Source: Caldilineaceae bacterium
Lineage (GTDB): Bacteria; Chloroflexota; Anaerolineae; Caldilineales; Caldilineaceae
Direction: 5' to 3'
DNA: 32,677 bases
Assembly: GCA_028819675.1 (NCBI GenBank)
Contig: JAPPKT010000574.1
Location: forward strand, 1-32,677
A program made the position numbers and the translations under genes. The notes under the pieces are model-generated. The model did no database searches, was not told the origin of the DNA, and worked only from the letters and a program-made list of their open reading frames with translations. Of the stretch, positions 24,005-32,489 are shown piece after piece (within the stretch, counting starts at the first letter, position 1; the number at the start of each line of letters is the position of its first letter).

Positions 24005-24307
24005 ATGCCCTCACGAATTCACCCGGGAAATGAACAGGACCTTCCTGTAGAAAAGGGGGGTGCCTGGACGGTAGAGTCAAGGACGCACGATATCGATGAG
24101 CTGACGCAACAGCGGCCAGTGGACGCAAGACTCTTCAAGATGGAGAGCGACCGGCTGCAACGCAAAAATCTTCTCCTGCAGAACGAAATCAAAGAGCTGA
24201 AGGAAGAGCTCGATACATCGCGAATCTTCACGTTGATCTGGTTTGTTACGACGCTCCTGTTCGGCTCGCTTTCCTATGCTTGGCTCATGGATTGGCTCGG
24301 CCCCTGA
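24005..24307 (+). CDS. Coiled-coil protein with C-terminal membrane anchor (100 aa)
   Basis: The start at 24005 (MPSRIHPGNEQDLPVEKGG) gives a 100-residue protein. The upstream part of the longer frame reads through the small membrane gene in another frame and is not credible. The middle (about 45-75) is a coiled coil, LFKMESDRLQRKNLLLQNEI and KELKEELD, followed by one transmembrane helix near the C-terminus (IFTLIWFVTTLLFGSLSYAW). This tail-anchored topology is typical of small scaffold or phage/plasmid-lysis-type proteins, but no specific function can be assigned. There is no good Shine-Dalgarno; translation may be coupled to the preceding gene, which stops 5 bp upstream. Confidence 0.5.
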   Translation: MPSRIHPGNEQDLPVEKGGAWTVESRTHDIDELTQQRPVDARLFKMESDRLQRKNLLLQNEIKELKEELDTSRIFTLIWFVTTLLFGSLSYAWLMDWLGP

Positions 24308-24387
24308 TCCCCCCGGCCAGGCCGGCTCAGATATTCGAGTTGGGGTGACTTGAGAACGCATCAACGCCGGAGGAATCAGATAACGCC

Positions 24388-24600
24388 ATGACAAAAAGAA
24401 AGCCGGATCAGGCGCGCGACGCCCACACTTGGCAGAAAGTGCAGATCACCGAGTACATCAACGAAGAAAACAACATCGAATGGCTCGAGGTCTGCCTCTA
24501 CTGCCATGCCGACCGCCGCATGCTCAAACGCCCCGACGGTCAACCCACCGTCCTTCGCACCCGGCCCCACCCCCTGCCTCAACAGTGCATTGACGGCTGA
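24388..24600 (+). CDS. Small conserved-looking protein with CxxC motif (70 aa)
   Basis: The 70-residue product contains WQKVQITEYINEENNIEWLE followed by VCLYCHADRRMLKRPDGQPT. The CxxCH pair and a Cys near the C-terminus could bind zinc. GGAGGA lies about 12 nt upstream of the ATG. Amino acid composition and start context look genuine, but I cannot name a family. It sits between the coiled-coil protein and the HsdR_N-type protein on the same strand. Confidence 0.5.
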   Translation: MTKRKPDQARDAHTWQKVQITEYINEENNIEWLEVCLYCHADRRMLKRPDGQPTVLRTRPHPLPQQCIDG

Positions 24601-24686
24601 GATTCAGGGCAGCTACGGCTGTTGGGAGGAGGGTAACGAACTACGCCGGTAAGTCCCGAGGACGTAAGTCCAGGAGAAATGAGAGC

Positions 24687-25715
24687 ATGACCGAGACGAT
24701 TGCCCAGGCGGTTGAGCAAATCAGGAGCACTGTACTGTTACGTGACCCGGACGAAGCCGCCACCAAACAGGGAGTGGTCCTGAAGCTGCTATACCTTGCC
24801 GGATGGAACACCTTCGATATTTCCGAGGTAGTACCGGAGTACACAGTTGAATACCGCCGCGTAGACTTTGCGCTCCAACCACGCACACCCAATGCAGCAT
24901 TCATAGAGGTCAAGCGGCCCGGCGAAAACCTGGAGAGTCATCAGCAGCAACTGCTGGAATACTGTTTTCAGGAGGGCGTAAAGCTGGCTGCGCTGACCAA
25001 CGGGCAGACTTGGTGGCTCTATCTGCCCCTGCGGCAGGGAAATTGGGAGCAGAGACGCTTCTTGGCTATCGACCTCGAATCCCAAAAACCTGCTGTCGTT
25101 GAACAACGGTTTATGGAGTACCTCTCCCGAGACAAGGTGATCAGCGGCCAGGCGGTCACCGACGCCGAGAATCTTCTGCAATCGCGGCAACGAGTAGAGA
25201 TTACCAACAAAACGATCATCGAAGCCTGGAATCATATCGTCGAAACCCCCGATGATATTCTGATTGACTTACTCACGGAGACCACTGAGCGCCTTTGCGG
25301 GTTTAAGACCGACCCGGAGTTAGTTAAGCAATTCTTGTCACGGCGCGTCCATGCCCTAAACAGGGCCCTTGATGGGGGTTCCGTGTCGGTGTCAGATCGA
25401 GAGACGAACACGCCTTCAGCGAATCAGACGCACCGGGGAGGTCAGGAAGCCCCCCTTCCGATCACTCTGGATCCGCCGAACTCCGCAGATTTCCTGGACG
25501 CCTTGCTACGCGCTAAGGAAGCGTGGATTGAAGAGTCCCACAACGACGGCCACAAGGAGGTTCGCCGTTGGGACGCCTTTCGCATGCAGCCGTCATCAAG
25601 TGTGAAAGGCAACCTCAGAAGCAGGCCGCGTTATCGACGCGGAGCGTGGCAGCAATTAGGGATCGTCAGCATACATGTAACCATAGAACGCCCGCCGCAG
25701 GACATCACCCCGTGA
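24687..25715 (+). CDS. Stand-alone type I restriction HsdR_N-type PD-(D/E)XK nuclease-domain protein
   Basis: The 342-residue protein carries an N-terminal restriction-enzyme R-subunit domain (about 10-160). VVLKLLYLAGWNTFDISEVV is followed by VDFAL (the catalytic Asp), AAFIEVKRPGENL (the ExK pair) and CFQEGVKLAALTNGQTWWLY, matching the HsdR_N_2 pattern. It lacks the helicase motor of true HsdR subunits. The C-terminal part (DALLRAKEAWIEESHNDGHK ... NLRSRPRYRRGAWQQLGI) resembles a short conserved domain found at the end of similar stand-alone proteins. Such proteins are common and of unproven function; a nuclease in defence is plausible. The ATG has only a weak GGAG about 11 nt upstream. Confidence 0.8.
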   Translation: MTETIAQAVEQIRSTVLLRDPDEAATKQGVVLKLLYLAGWNTFDISEVVPEYTVEYRRVDFALQPRTPNAAFIEVKRPGENLESHQQQLLEYCFQEGVKLAALTNGQTWWLYLPLRQGNWEQRRFLAIDLESQKPAVVEQRFMEYLSRDKVISGQAVTDAENLLQSRQRVEITNKTIIEAWNHIVETPDDILIDLLTETTERLCGFKTDPELVKQFLSRRVHALNRALDGGSVSVSDRETNTPSANQTHRGGQEAPLPITLDPPNSADFLDALLRAKEAWIEESHNDGHKEVRRWDAFRMQPSSSVKGNLRSRPRYRRGAWQQLGIVSIHVTIERPPQDITP

Positions 25716-25880
25716 TCACCCCCAACTGGACCAACTGCGGAATCAAAAGAGGGGAGAGGAGATGCTGGCAGGTAACAGGCTTACTGTGCATGGGCGTCTG
25801 GTCATTGCCGATGCGCGAAATGATCGCTCCCTTCATCGCCTCCATGCGCTGCGCGGTAGTGGTCGGCGATGGCTGAACTC
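25711..25880 (+). pseudogene. Decayed 5' end of a third TPR-lipoprotein gene
   Basis: The segment GTGATCACCCCCAACTGGACC ... AAAAGAGGGGAG (25713-25759) matches the sequence preceding the second TPR gene (CATGACCGCCCCCAACTGGG ... AAAGAGGGGAG, 27245-27290). What follows parallels the signal peptide (NRLTVHGRLVI versus NELTVRRRLVV). After that the frame shifts: a different frame reads MIAPFIASMRCAVVV, like MVALSACRAAYYF. The TPR body is missing. Confidence 0.55.
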
Positions 25881-25923
25881 TACGCGCAAAGCGGTTGATA
25901 TTCTTGTACAGGGCAGACCCAGA

Positions 25924-26304
25924 ATGAAACAGACAAGGCACCCGGAGTACGCCCTCGGATATGAAAAGGGACATGCGGAAGGCAAGCAAGTAGGGTTTGA
26001 AGAAGGGCGCATAAAGGGAAGAGAGGAAATCCTTGCTCAAGGAGATGAAGCGTTCGTTCGCAAATACGAGCAGGAGAGGCAGGAGGCCTATGCCCGCGGA
26101 TACGATGCTGGCCGGTTGGAAAAGGAATACATAGAGTTCGCCCGCGGATATGAGAAAGGTCGGCAGGCGGGGTTCCTGGAAGGATACAAGCGCTGCCATG
26201 ATAGTTACAACAGGAGTGCCGGCTCCAGGCGGACCGCCCGCCGCCAGCGACGTCAACGACGCGACGCGGCTCAGCTTCCTTTCAATTGGGAGGATGACGA
26301 ATAG
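25924..26304 (+). CDS. GYxxG-repeat, highly charged helical protein (126 aa)
   Basis: The 126-residue product has repeated 'G(Y/F)xxGxxxG' steps: YALGYEKGHAEGKQVGFEEG, ARGYDAGRLEKEY and ARGYEKGRQAGFLEGYKRC. The tail is very basic and ends in an acidic patch (RRTARRQRRQRRD ... NWEDDE). Similar glycine-spaced helices occur in FliH and Yae1-like proteins, where they pack helix against helix. No family can be assigned. The start at MKQTRHPEY (25924) is preferred because the upstream part of the longer frame belongs to the decayed TPR gene. No clear ribosome-binding site is seen, so confidence in the start is moderate. Confidence 0.5.
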   Translation: MKQTRHPEYALGYEKGHAEGKQVGFEEGRIKGREEILAQGDEAFVRKYEQERQEAYARGYDAGRLEKEYIEFARGYEKGRQAGFLEGYKRCHDSYNRSAGSRRTARRQRRQRRDAAQLPFNWEDDE

Positions 26305-26343
26305 ACAGCCGGGTTTGGACGAAAGAGGCACTGGGTTGAGCTC

Positions 26344-26377
26344 GGCCCCAAAAACTGGACCGCAAGCGAAGGTGTAT
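26344..26377 (+). repeat. IS-end-like motif, left copy
   Basis: GG.CCCCAAAAACTGGACC followed by AAGGTGTAT. It matches in 27 or 28 of 34-35 positions the inverted copy at 32490-32524. Ends of this kind (GGACCCCAAAAACTGGACC) resemble IS3-family termini. No transposase adjoins it. Confidence 0.5.
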
Positions 26378-26517
26378 CAATGGAGCGAACTGCCGCGCTT
26401 GTGCAAGGCCAGAACACCACCCTGCACAGACATAACCTGTTCTTCTTCCCTTCTCCTGAAGAGGCAAACAATGAGCGAAAAATCGGAAGTCGGTTTGACA
26501 TGACTGGAGGATCACCC

Positions 26518-27249
26518 GTGCAGCGCAATCTCATGATCATCACTCTGCTGTCCTTACTGGCTCTGAGCGGGTGCCGCGCTGCCTTTTATTTCAGTCAGGG
26601 TAATCAACATCATGAACGTGGCCAGTACGCAGAGGCCATCGCCGACTTCGACGAGGCGATCCGCCTGCGGCCCGACGACGCCGACGCATACCTTAATCGG
26701 GGTCGTGCCCACAACGGCCTTGGTGACTACGAGGATGCCATCGCCGACTACGACGAAGCAATTCGCCTGCGGCCCGACTATGTCAAAGCCTACAACTATC
26801 GAGGCGCTGTTTATGCCGATCTTAGCCGGTATGAGGATGCCATCGCCAATTTCGATGAGGCGATCCGTCTACGACCCGATCTTGCCGAAGCCTATTTCAT
26901 TCGGGGCGTTACCTACGCCCACCTCGGCCGCTACGGGGAGGCTATCGCTGACTTCGACGAGGCAATTCGCCTGCGGCCCGACCTTGCCGAGGCCTACAGA
27001 AATCGGGGCGTTGCTCACGCCAACCATGGCCGGTACGAGAAGGCCATAGGTGACTTCGACGAGGCGATCCGCCTCCAGCCCGACGATGTCGCCGCTTACT
27101 TTATTCGGGGCGCTTCCCACGTCGAGCTTGGCCGGTACGAGAAAGCCATCTCCGATCTGGAGACCGCATTGGAATTGGCGCAGACGGCCGGCAATGACGG
27201 CCTGGCCGCCACAATTGAAGAAGCGCTCGAATCAGTCAAAAACCCATGA
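26518..27249 (+). CDS. TPR-repeat lipoprotein, 6 repeats (243 aa)
   Basis: The GTG at 26518 has GGAGG 7 nt upstream and opens directly into a signal peptide with lipobox (LMIITLLSLLALSGC, Cys at residue 19). Six 34-residue tetratricopeptide repeats follow, each of the form AYxNRGxAHxxLGRYExAIADFDEAIRLRPD. A capping helix (ETALELAQTAGNDGLAATIE) closes the protein. TPRs form a superhelix that binds peptides or proteins, so this is probably a surface scaffold. It lies 41 bp before a larger paralogue and shares the same cap, so the pair arose by duplication. The repeats are highly similar at DNA level, which makes copy-number change likely. Confidence 0.88.
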   Translation: MQRNLMIITLLSLLALSGCRAAFYFSQGNQHHERGQYAEAIADFDEAIRLRPDDADAYLNRGRAHNGLGDYEDAIADYDEAIRLRPDYVKAYNYRGAVYADLSRYEDAIANFDEAIRLRPDLAEAYFIRGVTYAHLGRYGEAIADFDEAIRLRPDLAEAYRNRGVAHANHGRYEKAIGDFDEAIRLQPDDVAAYFIRGASHVELGRYEKAISDLETALELAQTAGNDGLAATIEEALESVKNP

Positions 27250-27290
27250 CCGCCCCCAACTGGGCCAGCCGCACGATCTAAAGAGGGGAG

Positions 27291-28526
27291 ATGAGAACTG
27301 ACAATGAGCTGACTGTGCGAAGGCGCCTGGTCGTTGTGCTTGTTTTCGCGATGGTCGCCTTGAGCGCGTGCCGCGCCGCCTATTACTTTGATCGAGGCCT
27401 TTCTCACGCCGAACATGGCCGGTATGTGAAGGCCATCGCCGCCTTCGACAATACGATCCGCCTCCAGCCCGACAATGCCGCAGCCTACTATAATCGGGGC
27501 GTTGCTCACTACACAATTGGCTGGTACGGGAGAGCCATCGCCGACTACGATGAGGCAATCCGATTGCAGCCTGATGATGCCGATGCCTACAACAGTCGGG
27601 GCGTTGCCCACGCTGATATTGGCCGGCATGAGAAATCTATCGCCGACTACGATGAGGCGATCCGACTGCAGCCCGACAATGCCGACGCCTACAACAATCG
27701 GGGCGTTGTCCACGCTGACCTTGGTCGGTATGAAGAGGCCATTGTCGATTTCGGCGAGGCGATCCAACTGCAGCCCGACAATGCCGACGCCTACTCCAAT
27801 CGGGGCGTTGCTTACGTCAGTCTGGGTCGGTACGGGAGAGCTGTCGCCGACTTCGATGAGGCAATCCGATTACAGCCCGACGATGCCGGCGCCTACAACA
27901 GCCGGGGCGTTGCTTACACCGACCTTGGCCGGTATGAGGAAGCCATCGCCGACTTCGACCATGCGATTCAACTGCAGCCGGACCTTGCCGATGCCTACTC
28001 CAATCGGGGTCGTGCCCACAACGGCCCTGGTGACTACGAGGAGGCTATCGTCGACTTCGACGAAGCAATCCGCCTGCAGCCCGACTTTGCCGAAGCTTAC
28101 TTCCTTCGGGGCTTGGCCCACTACAACCTTGGCCAGTATGAGAAGGCCATCGCCGACTTCGACGAGGCGATCCATCGGCGGCCCGACTATGCCAAGGCCT
28201 ACTATAAGCGGGGCGTTGCCCACGCCGATCTTGGCCGGTACGCGGAGACCATCACCGATTTGGAGACCGCAACGGAGTTGGCGCAGACGGCCGGTGATGA
28301 CGACCTGGCCGTCACAATTGAAGAGGCGCTCGCAGATGAGGCAATCCGCCTGCAGCCCGACTTTGCCAAGGCCTACAACAATCGGGGTGTTGTCCACGCC
28401 CGACTTGGCCGGTACGCGGAGGCCATCTCCAATTTGGAGACTGCATTGGAGTTGGCGCAGGCGGCCGGGGATGACGACCTGGCCTCCCTGATTGAGCAGA
28501 CGTTAGCGACAGTCAGAAACCCATGA
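27291..28526 (+). CDS. TPR-repeat lipoprotein, 10 repeats with an internal cap segment (411 aa)
   Basis: This is a paralogue of the gene ending at 27249. A signal peptide with lipobox LSAC (RRRLVVVLVFAMVALSAC) is followed by ten TPR units of the AYxNRGVAHADLGRYExAIADFDEAIRLQPD type. The capping sequence normally found only at the end (ETATELAQTAGDDDLAVTIE) appears after repeat 9, is joined to a half repeat (EEALADEAIRLQPD), and occurs again at the true C-terminus after repeat 10. This is best explained by unequal recombination within the repeats. AGAGGGGAG directly touches the ATG at 27291, too close for a normal start, so the in-frame GTG at 27315 is an alternative. It is probably a membrane-attached binding scaffold. 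Confidence 0.85.
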   Translation: MRTDNELTVRRRLVVVLVFAMVALSACRAAYYFDRGLSHAEHGRYVKAIAAFDNTIRLQPDNAAAYYNRGVAHYTIGWYGRAIADYDEAIRLQPDDADAYNSRGVAHADIGRHEKSIADYDEAIRLQPDNADAYNNRGVVHADLGRYEEAIVDFGEAIQLQPDNADAYSNRGVAYVSLGRYGRAVADFDEAIRLQPDDAGAYNSRGVAYTDLGRYEEAIADFDHAIQLQPDLADAYSNRGRAHNGPGDYEEAIVDFDEAIRLQPDFAEAYFLRGLAHYNLGQYEKAIADFDEAIHRRPDYAKAYYKRGVAHADLGRYAETITDLETATELAQTAGDDDLAVTIEEALADEAIRLQPDFAKAYNNRGVVHARLGRYAEAISNLETALELAQAAGDDDLASLIEQTLATVRNP

Positions 28527-28695
28527 CCGCGCCCAACTGGGTCAACCGCACGATGCGGACAGACGACAACCTGACCAGCCCGCCGTGCGCGCAAGCGTCT
28601 ATCCGACTCGCTCAGCGTCAAGTGCCGGCGCCTCGGACAGTGACCTGATCCACCCCTCCGCGTACAGCCCAAAAGATTGACGAAAGGAGATTCCG

Positions 28696-29463
28696 ATGAA
28701 AAACATCCTGCTTGGCCTCCTGTGGGTCGCAACATTCCTTCTGGCCCCGGCCGCGAGCCAAGCCGCGTCGCCGGCCCAGGCGGCCCTGCCCGAGCCCGCA
28801 ACCGGCATCACCGTCTTGGGCTACGGAACCGCCGCCGCCGCTCCGGACAGCGTACGTGTCACCCTGCATATCGGCGAGGAGCCCACCTACGGTCCCGGCG
28901 GACCTCAAATGTCCTTTATCGATCCGGCCGACCTCGAACATGTGCGCGATCTGCTCGCCGAAAAGGGCGTTGACGAGGATCTGATTGAGGTCAACTTTCT
29001 CAGTCGCAGCTATTCCTATGGGCCGTCAAGCTACGGCGGTGCAGTAACCTTTTCCTACTCTGAACTGGACAACCTGCGAACGCTGCTGCAGACGCTCCTG
29101 GATGAAATGAAAGCGCGACGCGGTCCAGCCATCCAGGGGGCAGGCATCGTTTTCCTGGTCGAGGACTGCGCAACGCTGGAAAAGGAGGCAATGAAGAACG
29201 CCCTCAACGACGCGCGCCAGCGCGCGCTGCAGATGGCGGAACTGCTGGAAATGTCGCTCGGTCGTGTCATTGCAGTCTCCGAGGACGTCTCACCGTCCAG
29301 CGCAGCCCGGCCGGCCGGTGGCTGCATCGCCTTCAACGGGCAGAGAACCTCCGGCGGCTACACTGCCTACACAACGCTGGGCAGCGCCGGATCTCTGGTC
29401 AACGCCCCGTCCAAAGTCGAAGTAGCCATTATGCTGAAAACAACCTTCGCTCTCGAGCCGTGA
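28696..29463 (+). CDS. Secreted SIMPL-domain (DUF541) protein
   Basis: The 255-residue protein has a cleavable signal peptide (MKNILLGLLWVATFLLAPAA, cleavage near ASQA-AS). The SIMPL/DUF541 domain runs from GITVLGYGTAAAAPDSVRV (strand 1) through LEKEAMKNALNDARQRALQM and AELLEMSLGRVIAVSED to SKVEVAIMLKTTFAL. That is the standard arrangement of the family (about 230 residues), so it appears complete. SIMPL proteins are exported, oligomeric and of uncertain function, with links to oxidative stress and outer-surface structures. AAGGAG lies 6 nt before the ATG. It is on the same strand as the TPR genes but separated by about 170 bp and probably has its own promoter. Confidence 0.88.
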   Translation: MKNILLGLLWVATFLLAPAASQAASPAQAALPEPATGITVLGYGTAAAAPDSVRVTLHIGEEPTYGPGGPQMSFIDPADLEHVRDLLAEKGVDEDLIEVNFLSRSYSYGPSSYGGAVTFSYSELDNLRTLLQTLLDEMKARRGPAIQGAGIVFLVEDCATLEKEAMKNALNDARQRALQMAELLEMSLGRVIAVSEDVSPSSAARPAGGCIAFNGQRTSGGYTAYTTLGSAGSLVNAPSKVEVAIMLKTTFALEP

Positions 29464-29558
29464 GCAATGAGCGGCGGACGGACCTATGCTCATCCCCATC
29501 AACTCGTAACACGGCTCTTTCCTTCATTCCCTGATCACGCCAAGACCAGGAGCGCACG

Positions 29559-30947
29559 ATGCCCCAGGAACTGACAGCTGACGCAACGCCCACGCCCGAA
29601 CCCGGACCGGGCAACCGCCGCGAGCAAATCGGATGGTACTTCTATGACTGGGCCAACTCGGCCTTTGGGACAACGGTCGCTGTCGTCTTTCTCGGCCCCT
29701 ACATCGCCAACCTCGCCCGCGCCGCCGCCGGCCCCGATGAACTGGCGCGTTTCTTCGGCATCCCGGTAGCGCCCGACTCCTTTCTGCCCTACTGCATCTC
29801 CTTCTCCGTCATCCTGCAGGTGCTCTTCCTCCCAATTCTTGGCGCCATTGCAGACTACTCCAATCTGCGCAAAAAATTGATGCAGATCTTTGCCGTCGGC
29901 GGCTCGGTCGCCACAATGTTCATATTCTTTGTTACGGCCGGGACCTGGTGGCTGGGCGGGCTGCTCTTTATCGTCGCCAACCTCTCCTTCGGTGCGGCGA
30001 TCGTCTTCTACAACGCCTTCCTGCCCGACATCGCCGGACCGGAGGACCGCGACCGTGTCTCGTCGGTGGGCTGGGCGCTGGGCTACCTCGGGGGCGGTAT
30101 CCTGCTGGCGCTCAATCTGGTCTTCTACCTGGCGCGCGGCGCCATCGGCGTCGACACCGCTCTGGCCGTGCGCATCAACCTCTTTTCGGGCGGACTATGG
30201 TGGTTCGCCTGGTCCTTCGTCACCTGGAAAATGTTGCGTTCGCGCGGCGTAACCCGGGCGCTGCCCGCCGGCGAGACCTACCTGTCAACCGGCCTCAAAC
30301 AGCTGTGGGCCACGGGCAAGGAGGCCGCGAAATATCCCCATACCATCCGGTTCCTGATCGCCTACCTGCTCTATAACGACGGCATCCAGACCGTCTTCGC
30401 CGTTGCCGCCGTCTTTGCCGCCGCCCCGCTTGCCCAGGGAGGATTGGAGATCGAGCAGGGCATGCTCACCCAGGTCATCCTGATGATGCAGTTCGTTGCC
30501 TTCGCGGGCGCGCTCCTCTTCGGCAAATTAGCGGCCCGTATCGGGGCGAAGAAAGCGCTGATCATGGGCCTGATCGTCTGGACGGTGGTTGTGGTCTACG
30601 CCTACCTGGGTCTTAAGGGGGAGAGCCGCTTCCTGGAGTTCTGGATTCTGGGGGCATGCATCGCCCTGGTGATGGGCGGCACGCAAGCGGTCAGCCGCGG
30701 CCTCTTCGCCAACATGATTCCCCCGGGCAAGGAGGCCGAATTCTTCTCCATCTACGAAGTCAGCGAGCGGGGGACCTCCTGGCTGGGCCCGCTCGCCTTC
30801 GGCCTGGTCAACCAGATGACCGGCAGCCTGCGGCCGGCCATCGTTTCGATCATCCTCTTCTTTGTCGTTGGCCTTGTTCTGCTGCGTAGAGTAGACGTGC
30901 GCAGGGCCATTGCTGAATCGGGCAACAGGCCGCCGGCAGTTGTCTGA
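29559..30947 (+). CDS. MFS transporter, UMF1/Atg22-like family
   Basis: The 462-residue protein begins with a polar leader and then the family hallmark QIGWYFYDWANSAFGTTV. About 11-12 hydrophobic helices follow. Conserved MFS loops include DYSNLRKKLMQ (between helices 2 and 3) and KLAARIGAKKAL (helices 8 and 9). AFLPDIAGPEDRDRVSSVGW and GGTQAVSRGLFANMIPPGKE are typical of the UMF1 group (Pfam MFS_1-like Atg22). These secondary carriers sit in the cytoplasmic membrane. Bacterial members are thought to export amino acids or small metabolites, but the substrate here is unknown. AGGAG 8 nt upstream fixes the ATG. It appears monocistronic. Confidence 0.9.
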   Translation: MPQELTADATPTPEPGPGNRREQIGWYFYDWANSAFGTTVAVVFLGPYIANLARAAAGPDELARFFGIPVAPDSFLPYCISFSVILQVLFLPILGAIADYSNLRKKLMQIFAVGGSVATMFIFFVTAGTWWLGGLLFIVANLSFGAAIVFYNAFLPDIAGPEDRDRVSSVGWALGYLGGGILLALNLVFYLARGAIGVDTALAVRINLFSGGLWWFAWSFVTWKMLRSRGVTRALPAGETYLSTGLKQLWATGKEAAKYPHTIRFLIAYLLYNDGIQTVFAVAAVFAAAPLAQGGLEIEQGMLTQVILMMQFVAFAGALLFGKLAARIGAKKALIMGLIVWTVVVVYAYLGLKGESRFLEFWILGACIALVMGGTQAVSRGLFANMIPPGKEAEFFSIYEVSERGTSWLGPLAFGLVNQMTGSLRPAIVSIILFFVVGLVLLRRVDVRRAIAESGNRPPAVV

Positions 30948-31252
30948 GCACGGCGACATAGCTCCCATATTTTCCCGTTTCGCGGGCTGGTGCTTGGGGC
31001 CAACCATGGTATACGAAAACGCACCGCCGCGTTGGACTGCACCCAAGTACATGGCCGACCTGATAGCCATCTGCACATATATTAATATGAATATAGATTC
31101 TGTAATATTAATATTGTCACTTATCCGGAAAAATGAGAACCTGAGAAAAAATCGATTCGCGCCGGCGCAGGCTGGCACTTCCGAGATCCACCAGGCTTAG
31201 CCGCAAATCAGAGCATGCATACCTGGCCTGACAAAAGTAGACTGAGCCCGGC
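30948..31252. other. AT-rich intergenic region
   Basis: About 305 bp without a convincing gene. Positions 31075-31120 are very AT-rich (ATATTAATATGAATATAGAT and TAATATTAATATTG), a loose relative of the AT blocks of the interspersed repeats and a possible promoter region for the downstream channel gene. Confidence 0.4.
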
Positions 31253-32131
31253 ATGAATCAGTCTGCGCTCCATGTGGCTACCGGCAGATCGAACTCTATG
31301 CGGAAACAGAGGACATCACTAAAGAAAACAGTTTACGCAATAATCGAAGAGGCTGAGCCGGGAAACAGGGCAAGCGAACTCTTCGATCTGTTCCTCATTA
31401 CGCTGATCGCTCTCAATGTGGTCGCGCTGATTGCAGGCACAGAGGAGGAGATTCACCGGATCTCTCCCGTCGCCTTTCGCCTTTTTGAGATCACGTCGGT
31501 CGGCATCTTCACGGTGGAATATCTCTTGCGGGTCTGGACCTGCACCGAGAATCCGAAATACGCGCATCCGGTTAGAGGTCGACTTCAGTACCTGGTCTCT
31601 CCGCTGGCGCTGATTGACCTGCTGGCGGTACTGCCGGTCTATCTGGTCTTTTTCGTCAATCTGCACGGGCTGGACCTCCGTTTCCTGCGGGTCGTGCGCT
31701 TGCTGGCCCGCATCGTTCGACTGAGCCGGTACTTCAGCGGCCTGCGCACCCTGGGCATGGTGGTACATGCAAAACGGAGTGAACTGGCGGCGGTGGTGTC
31801 GGTACTCTTTCTGCTGCTGGTGATGACCTCCTCGCTGATGTTTTTCGCCGAACATCAGGCCCAACCGCAGGAGTTCGCCAGCATTCCCAGCGCGATGTGG
31901 TGGAGTATTATCACGCTGACAACGGTGGGTTACGGCGATGTGTTCCCGGTCACGGCCGCCGGGCGTCTGCTGGCGGGGGCGATTGCGATCATCGGTATTG
32001 GGTTGTTCGCGCTGCCGGCGGGCATCTTGGGGTCGGGCTTTATGGAGGCGTTGGAGAAGGAGGAGAGCGCGCCGGTGAGGTGTCCTCATTGTGGTGAGGT
32101 GATCGACGCAGGTCGACCGGCACAGGAATAA
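31253..32131 (+). CDS. Voltage-gated potassium channel-like ion transporter
   Basis: The 292-residue protein has six transmembrane segments plus a pore loop. The S4-like voltage sensor is LRFLRVVRLLARIVRLSRYF, with Arg at every third or so position. The selectivity filter is TTVGYGD at residues 223-229, followed by the inner helix AGAIAIIGIGLFALPAGILG. This is the KvAP/KcsA-type tetrameric K+ channel layout. A short cytosolic tail contains CPHCGE, a possible zinc site. The ATG at 31253 has no strong Shine-Dalgarno. The ATG at residue 16 (31298, MRKQRTSLKK) may be the real start, because the first 15 residues look unstructured. It is likely monocistronic. Confidence 0.88.
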   Translation: MNQSALHVATGRSNSMRKQRTSLKKTVYAIIEEAEPGNRASELFDLFLITLIALNVVALIAGTEEEIHRISPVAFRLFEITSVGIFTVEYLLRVWTCTENPKYAHPVRGRLQYLVSPLALIDLLAVLPVYLVFFVNLHGLDLRFLRVVRLLARIVRLSRYFSGLRTLGMVVHAKRSELAAVVSVLFLLLVMTSSLMFFAEHQAQPQEFASIPSAMWWSIITLTTVGYGDVFPVTAAGRLLAGAIAIIGIGLFALPAGILGSGFMEALEKEESAPVRCPHCGEVIDAGRPAQE

Positions 32132-32182
32132 GACCCTGGTAGTTCAACAATCTTCTATTGATGGATAGAGACGTTCGAGTCT

Positions 32183-32281
32183 GATGCGAGCGTTCAAGCA
32201 CTGTCGATGCAGGACACTGAGTTCGATTTCAGCCATTTTGAGCCAACTGCCATGCTTGGGGGTGTAGTGGGATGCGAGTTT
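32183..32281 (-). pseudogene. IS630-family transposase C-terminal remnant
   Basis: Reading leftwards, residues KLASHYTPKHGSWLKMAEIE followed by LSVLHRQCLNARI match the conserved C-terminal end of IS630-family DDE transposases (HYTPKHGSWLNMAEIExSxLxRQCL). Only about 33 codons remain. The DDE catalytic domain is absent on either side, so it is a dead fragment. Confidence 0.8.
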
Positions 32282-32454
32282 GTGCGTGTGTAGTCGGCGA
32301 CCATGCCGGCGCTGCGCCAAAAGTAGTGAAACAAAACGCCTGCCACGAATCCGACGCCTATACACATGATTAGCCGCGTCAGCAATGCGGTGATGCTGGG
32401 CAGCCGATCTCTTGGCCTGTGATCTGTCTGCAACGACGATAGCGGCATGCGCAT
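32194..32454 (-). CDS. Small membrane protein (86 aa), C-terminus reading into an IS630 remnant
   Basis: The ATG at 32454 has AGGAGA 5 nt upstream. The product starts with a polar stretch (MRMPLSSLQTDHRPRDRLPS) and one transmembrane helix (LLTRLIMCIGVGFVAGVLFH). The last third (about residues 58-86) overlaps the IS630 remnant in a different frame and is rich in Ser/Pro, so the original C-terminus was probably lost by the insertion. No family is recognised. It may be a truncated and possibly non-functional gene. Confidence 0.42.
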   Translation of the reverse strand: MRMPLSSLQTDHRPRDRLPSITALLTRLIMCIGVGFVAGVLFHYFWRSAGMVADYTRTNSHPTTPPSMAVGSKWLKSNSVSCIDSA

Positions 32455-32489
32455 ATTGCTCTCCTGTGTGCGTACAGGTGTTATGGACA

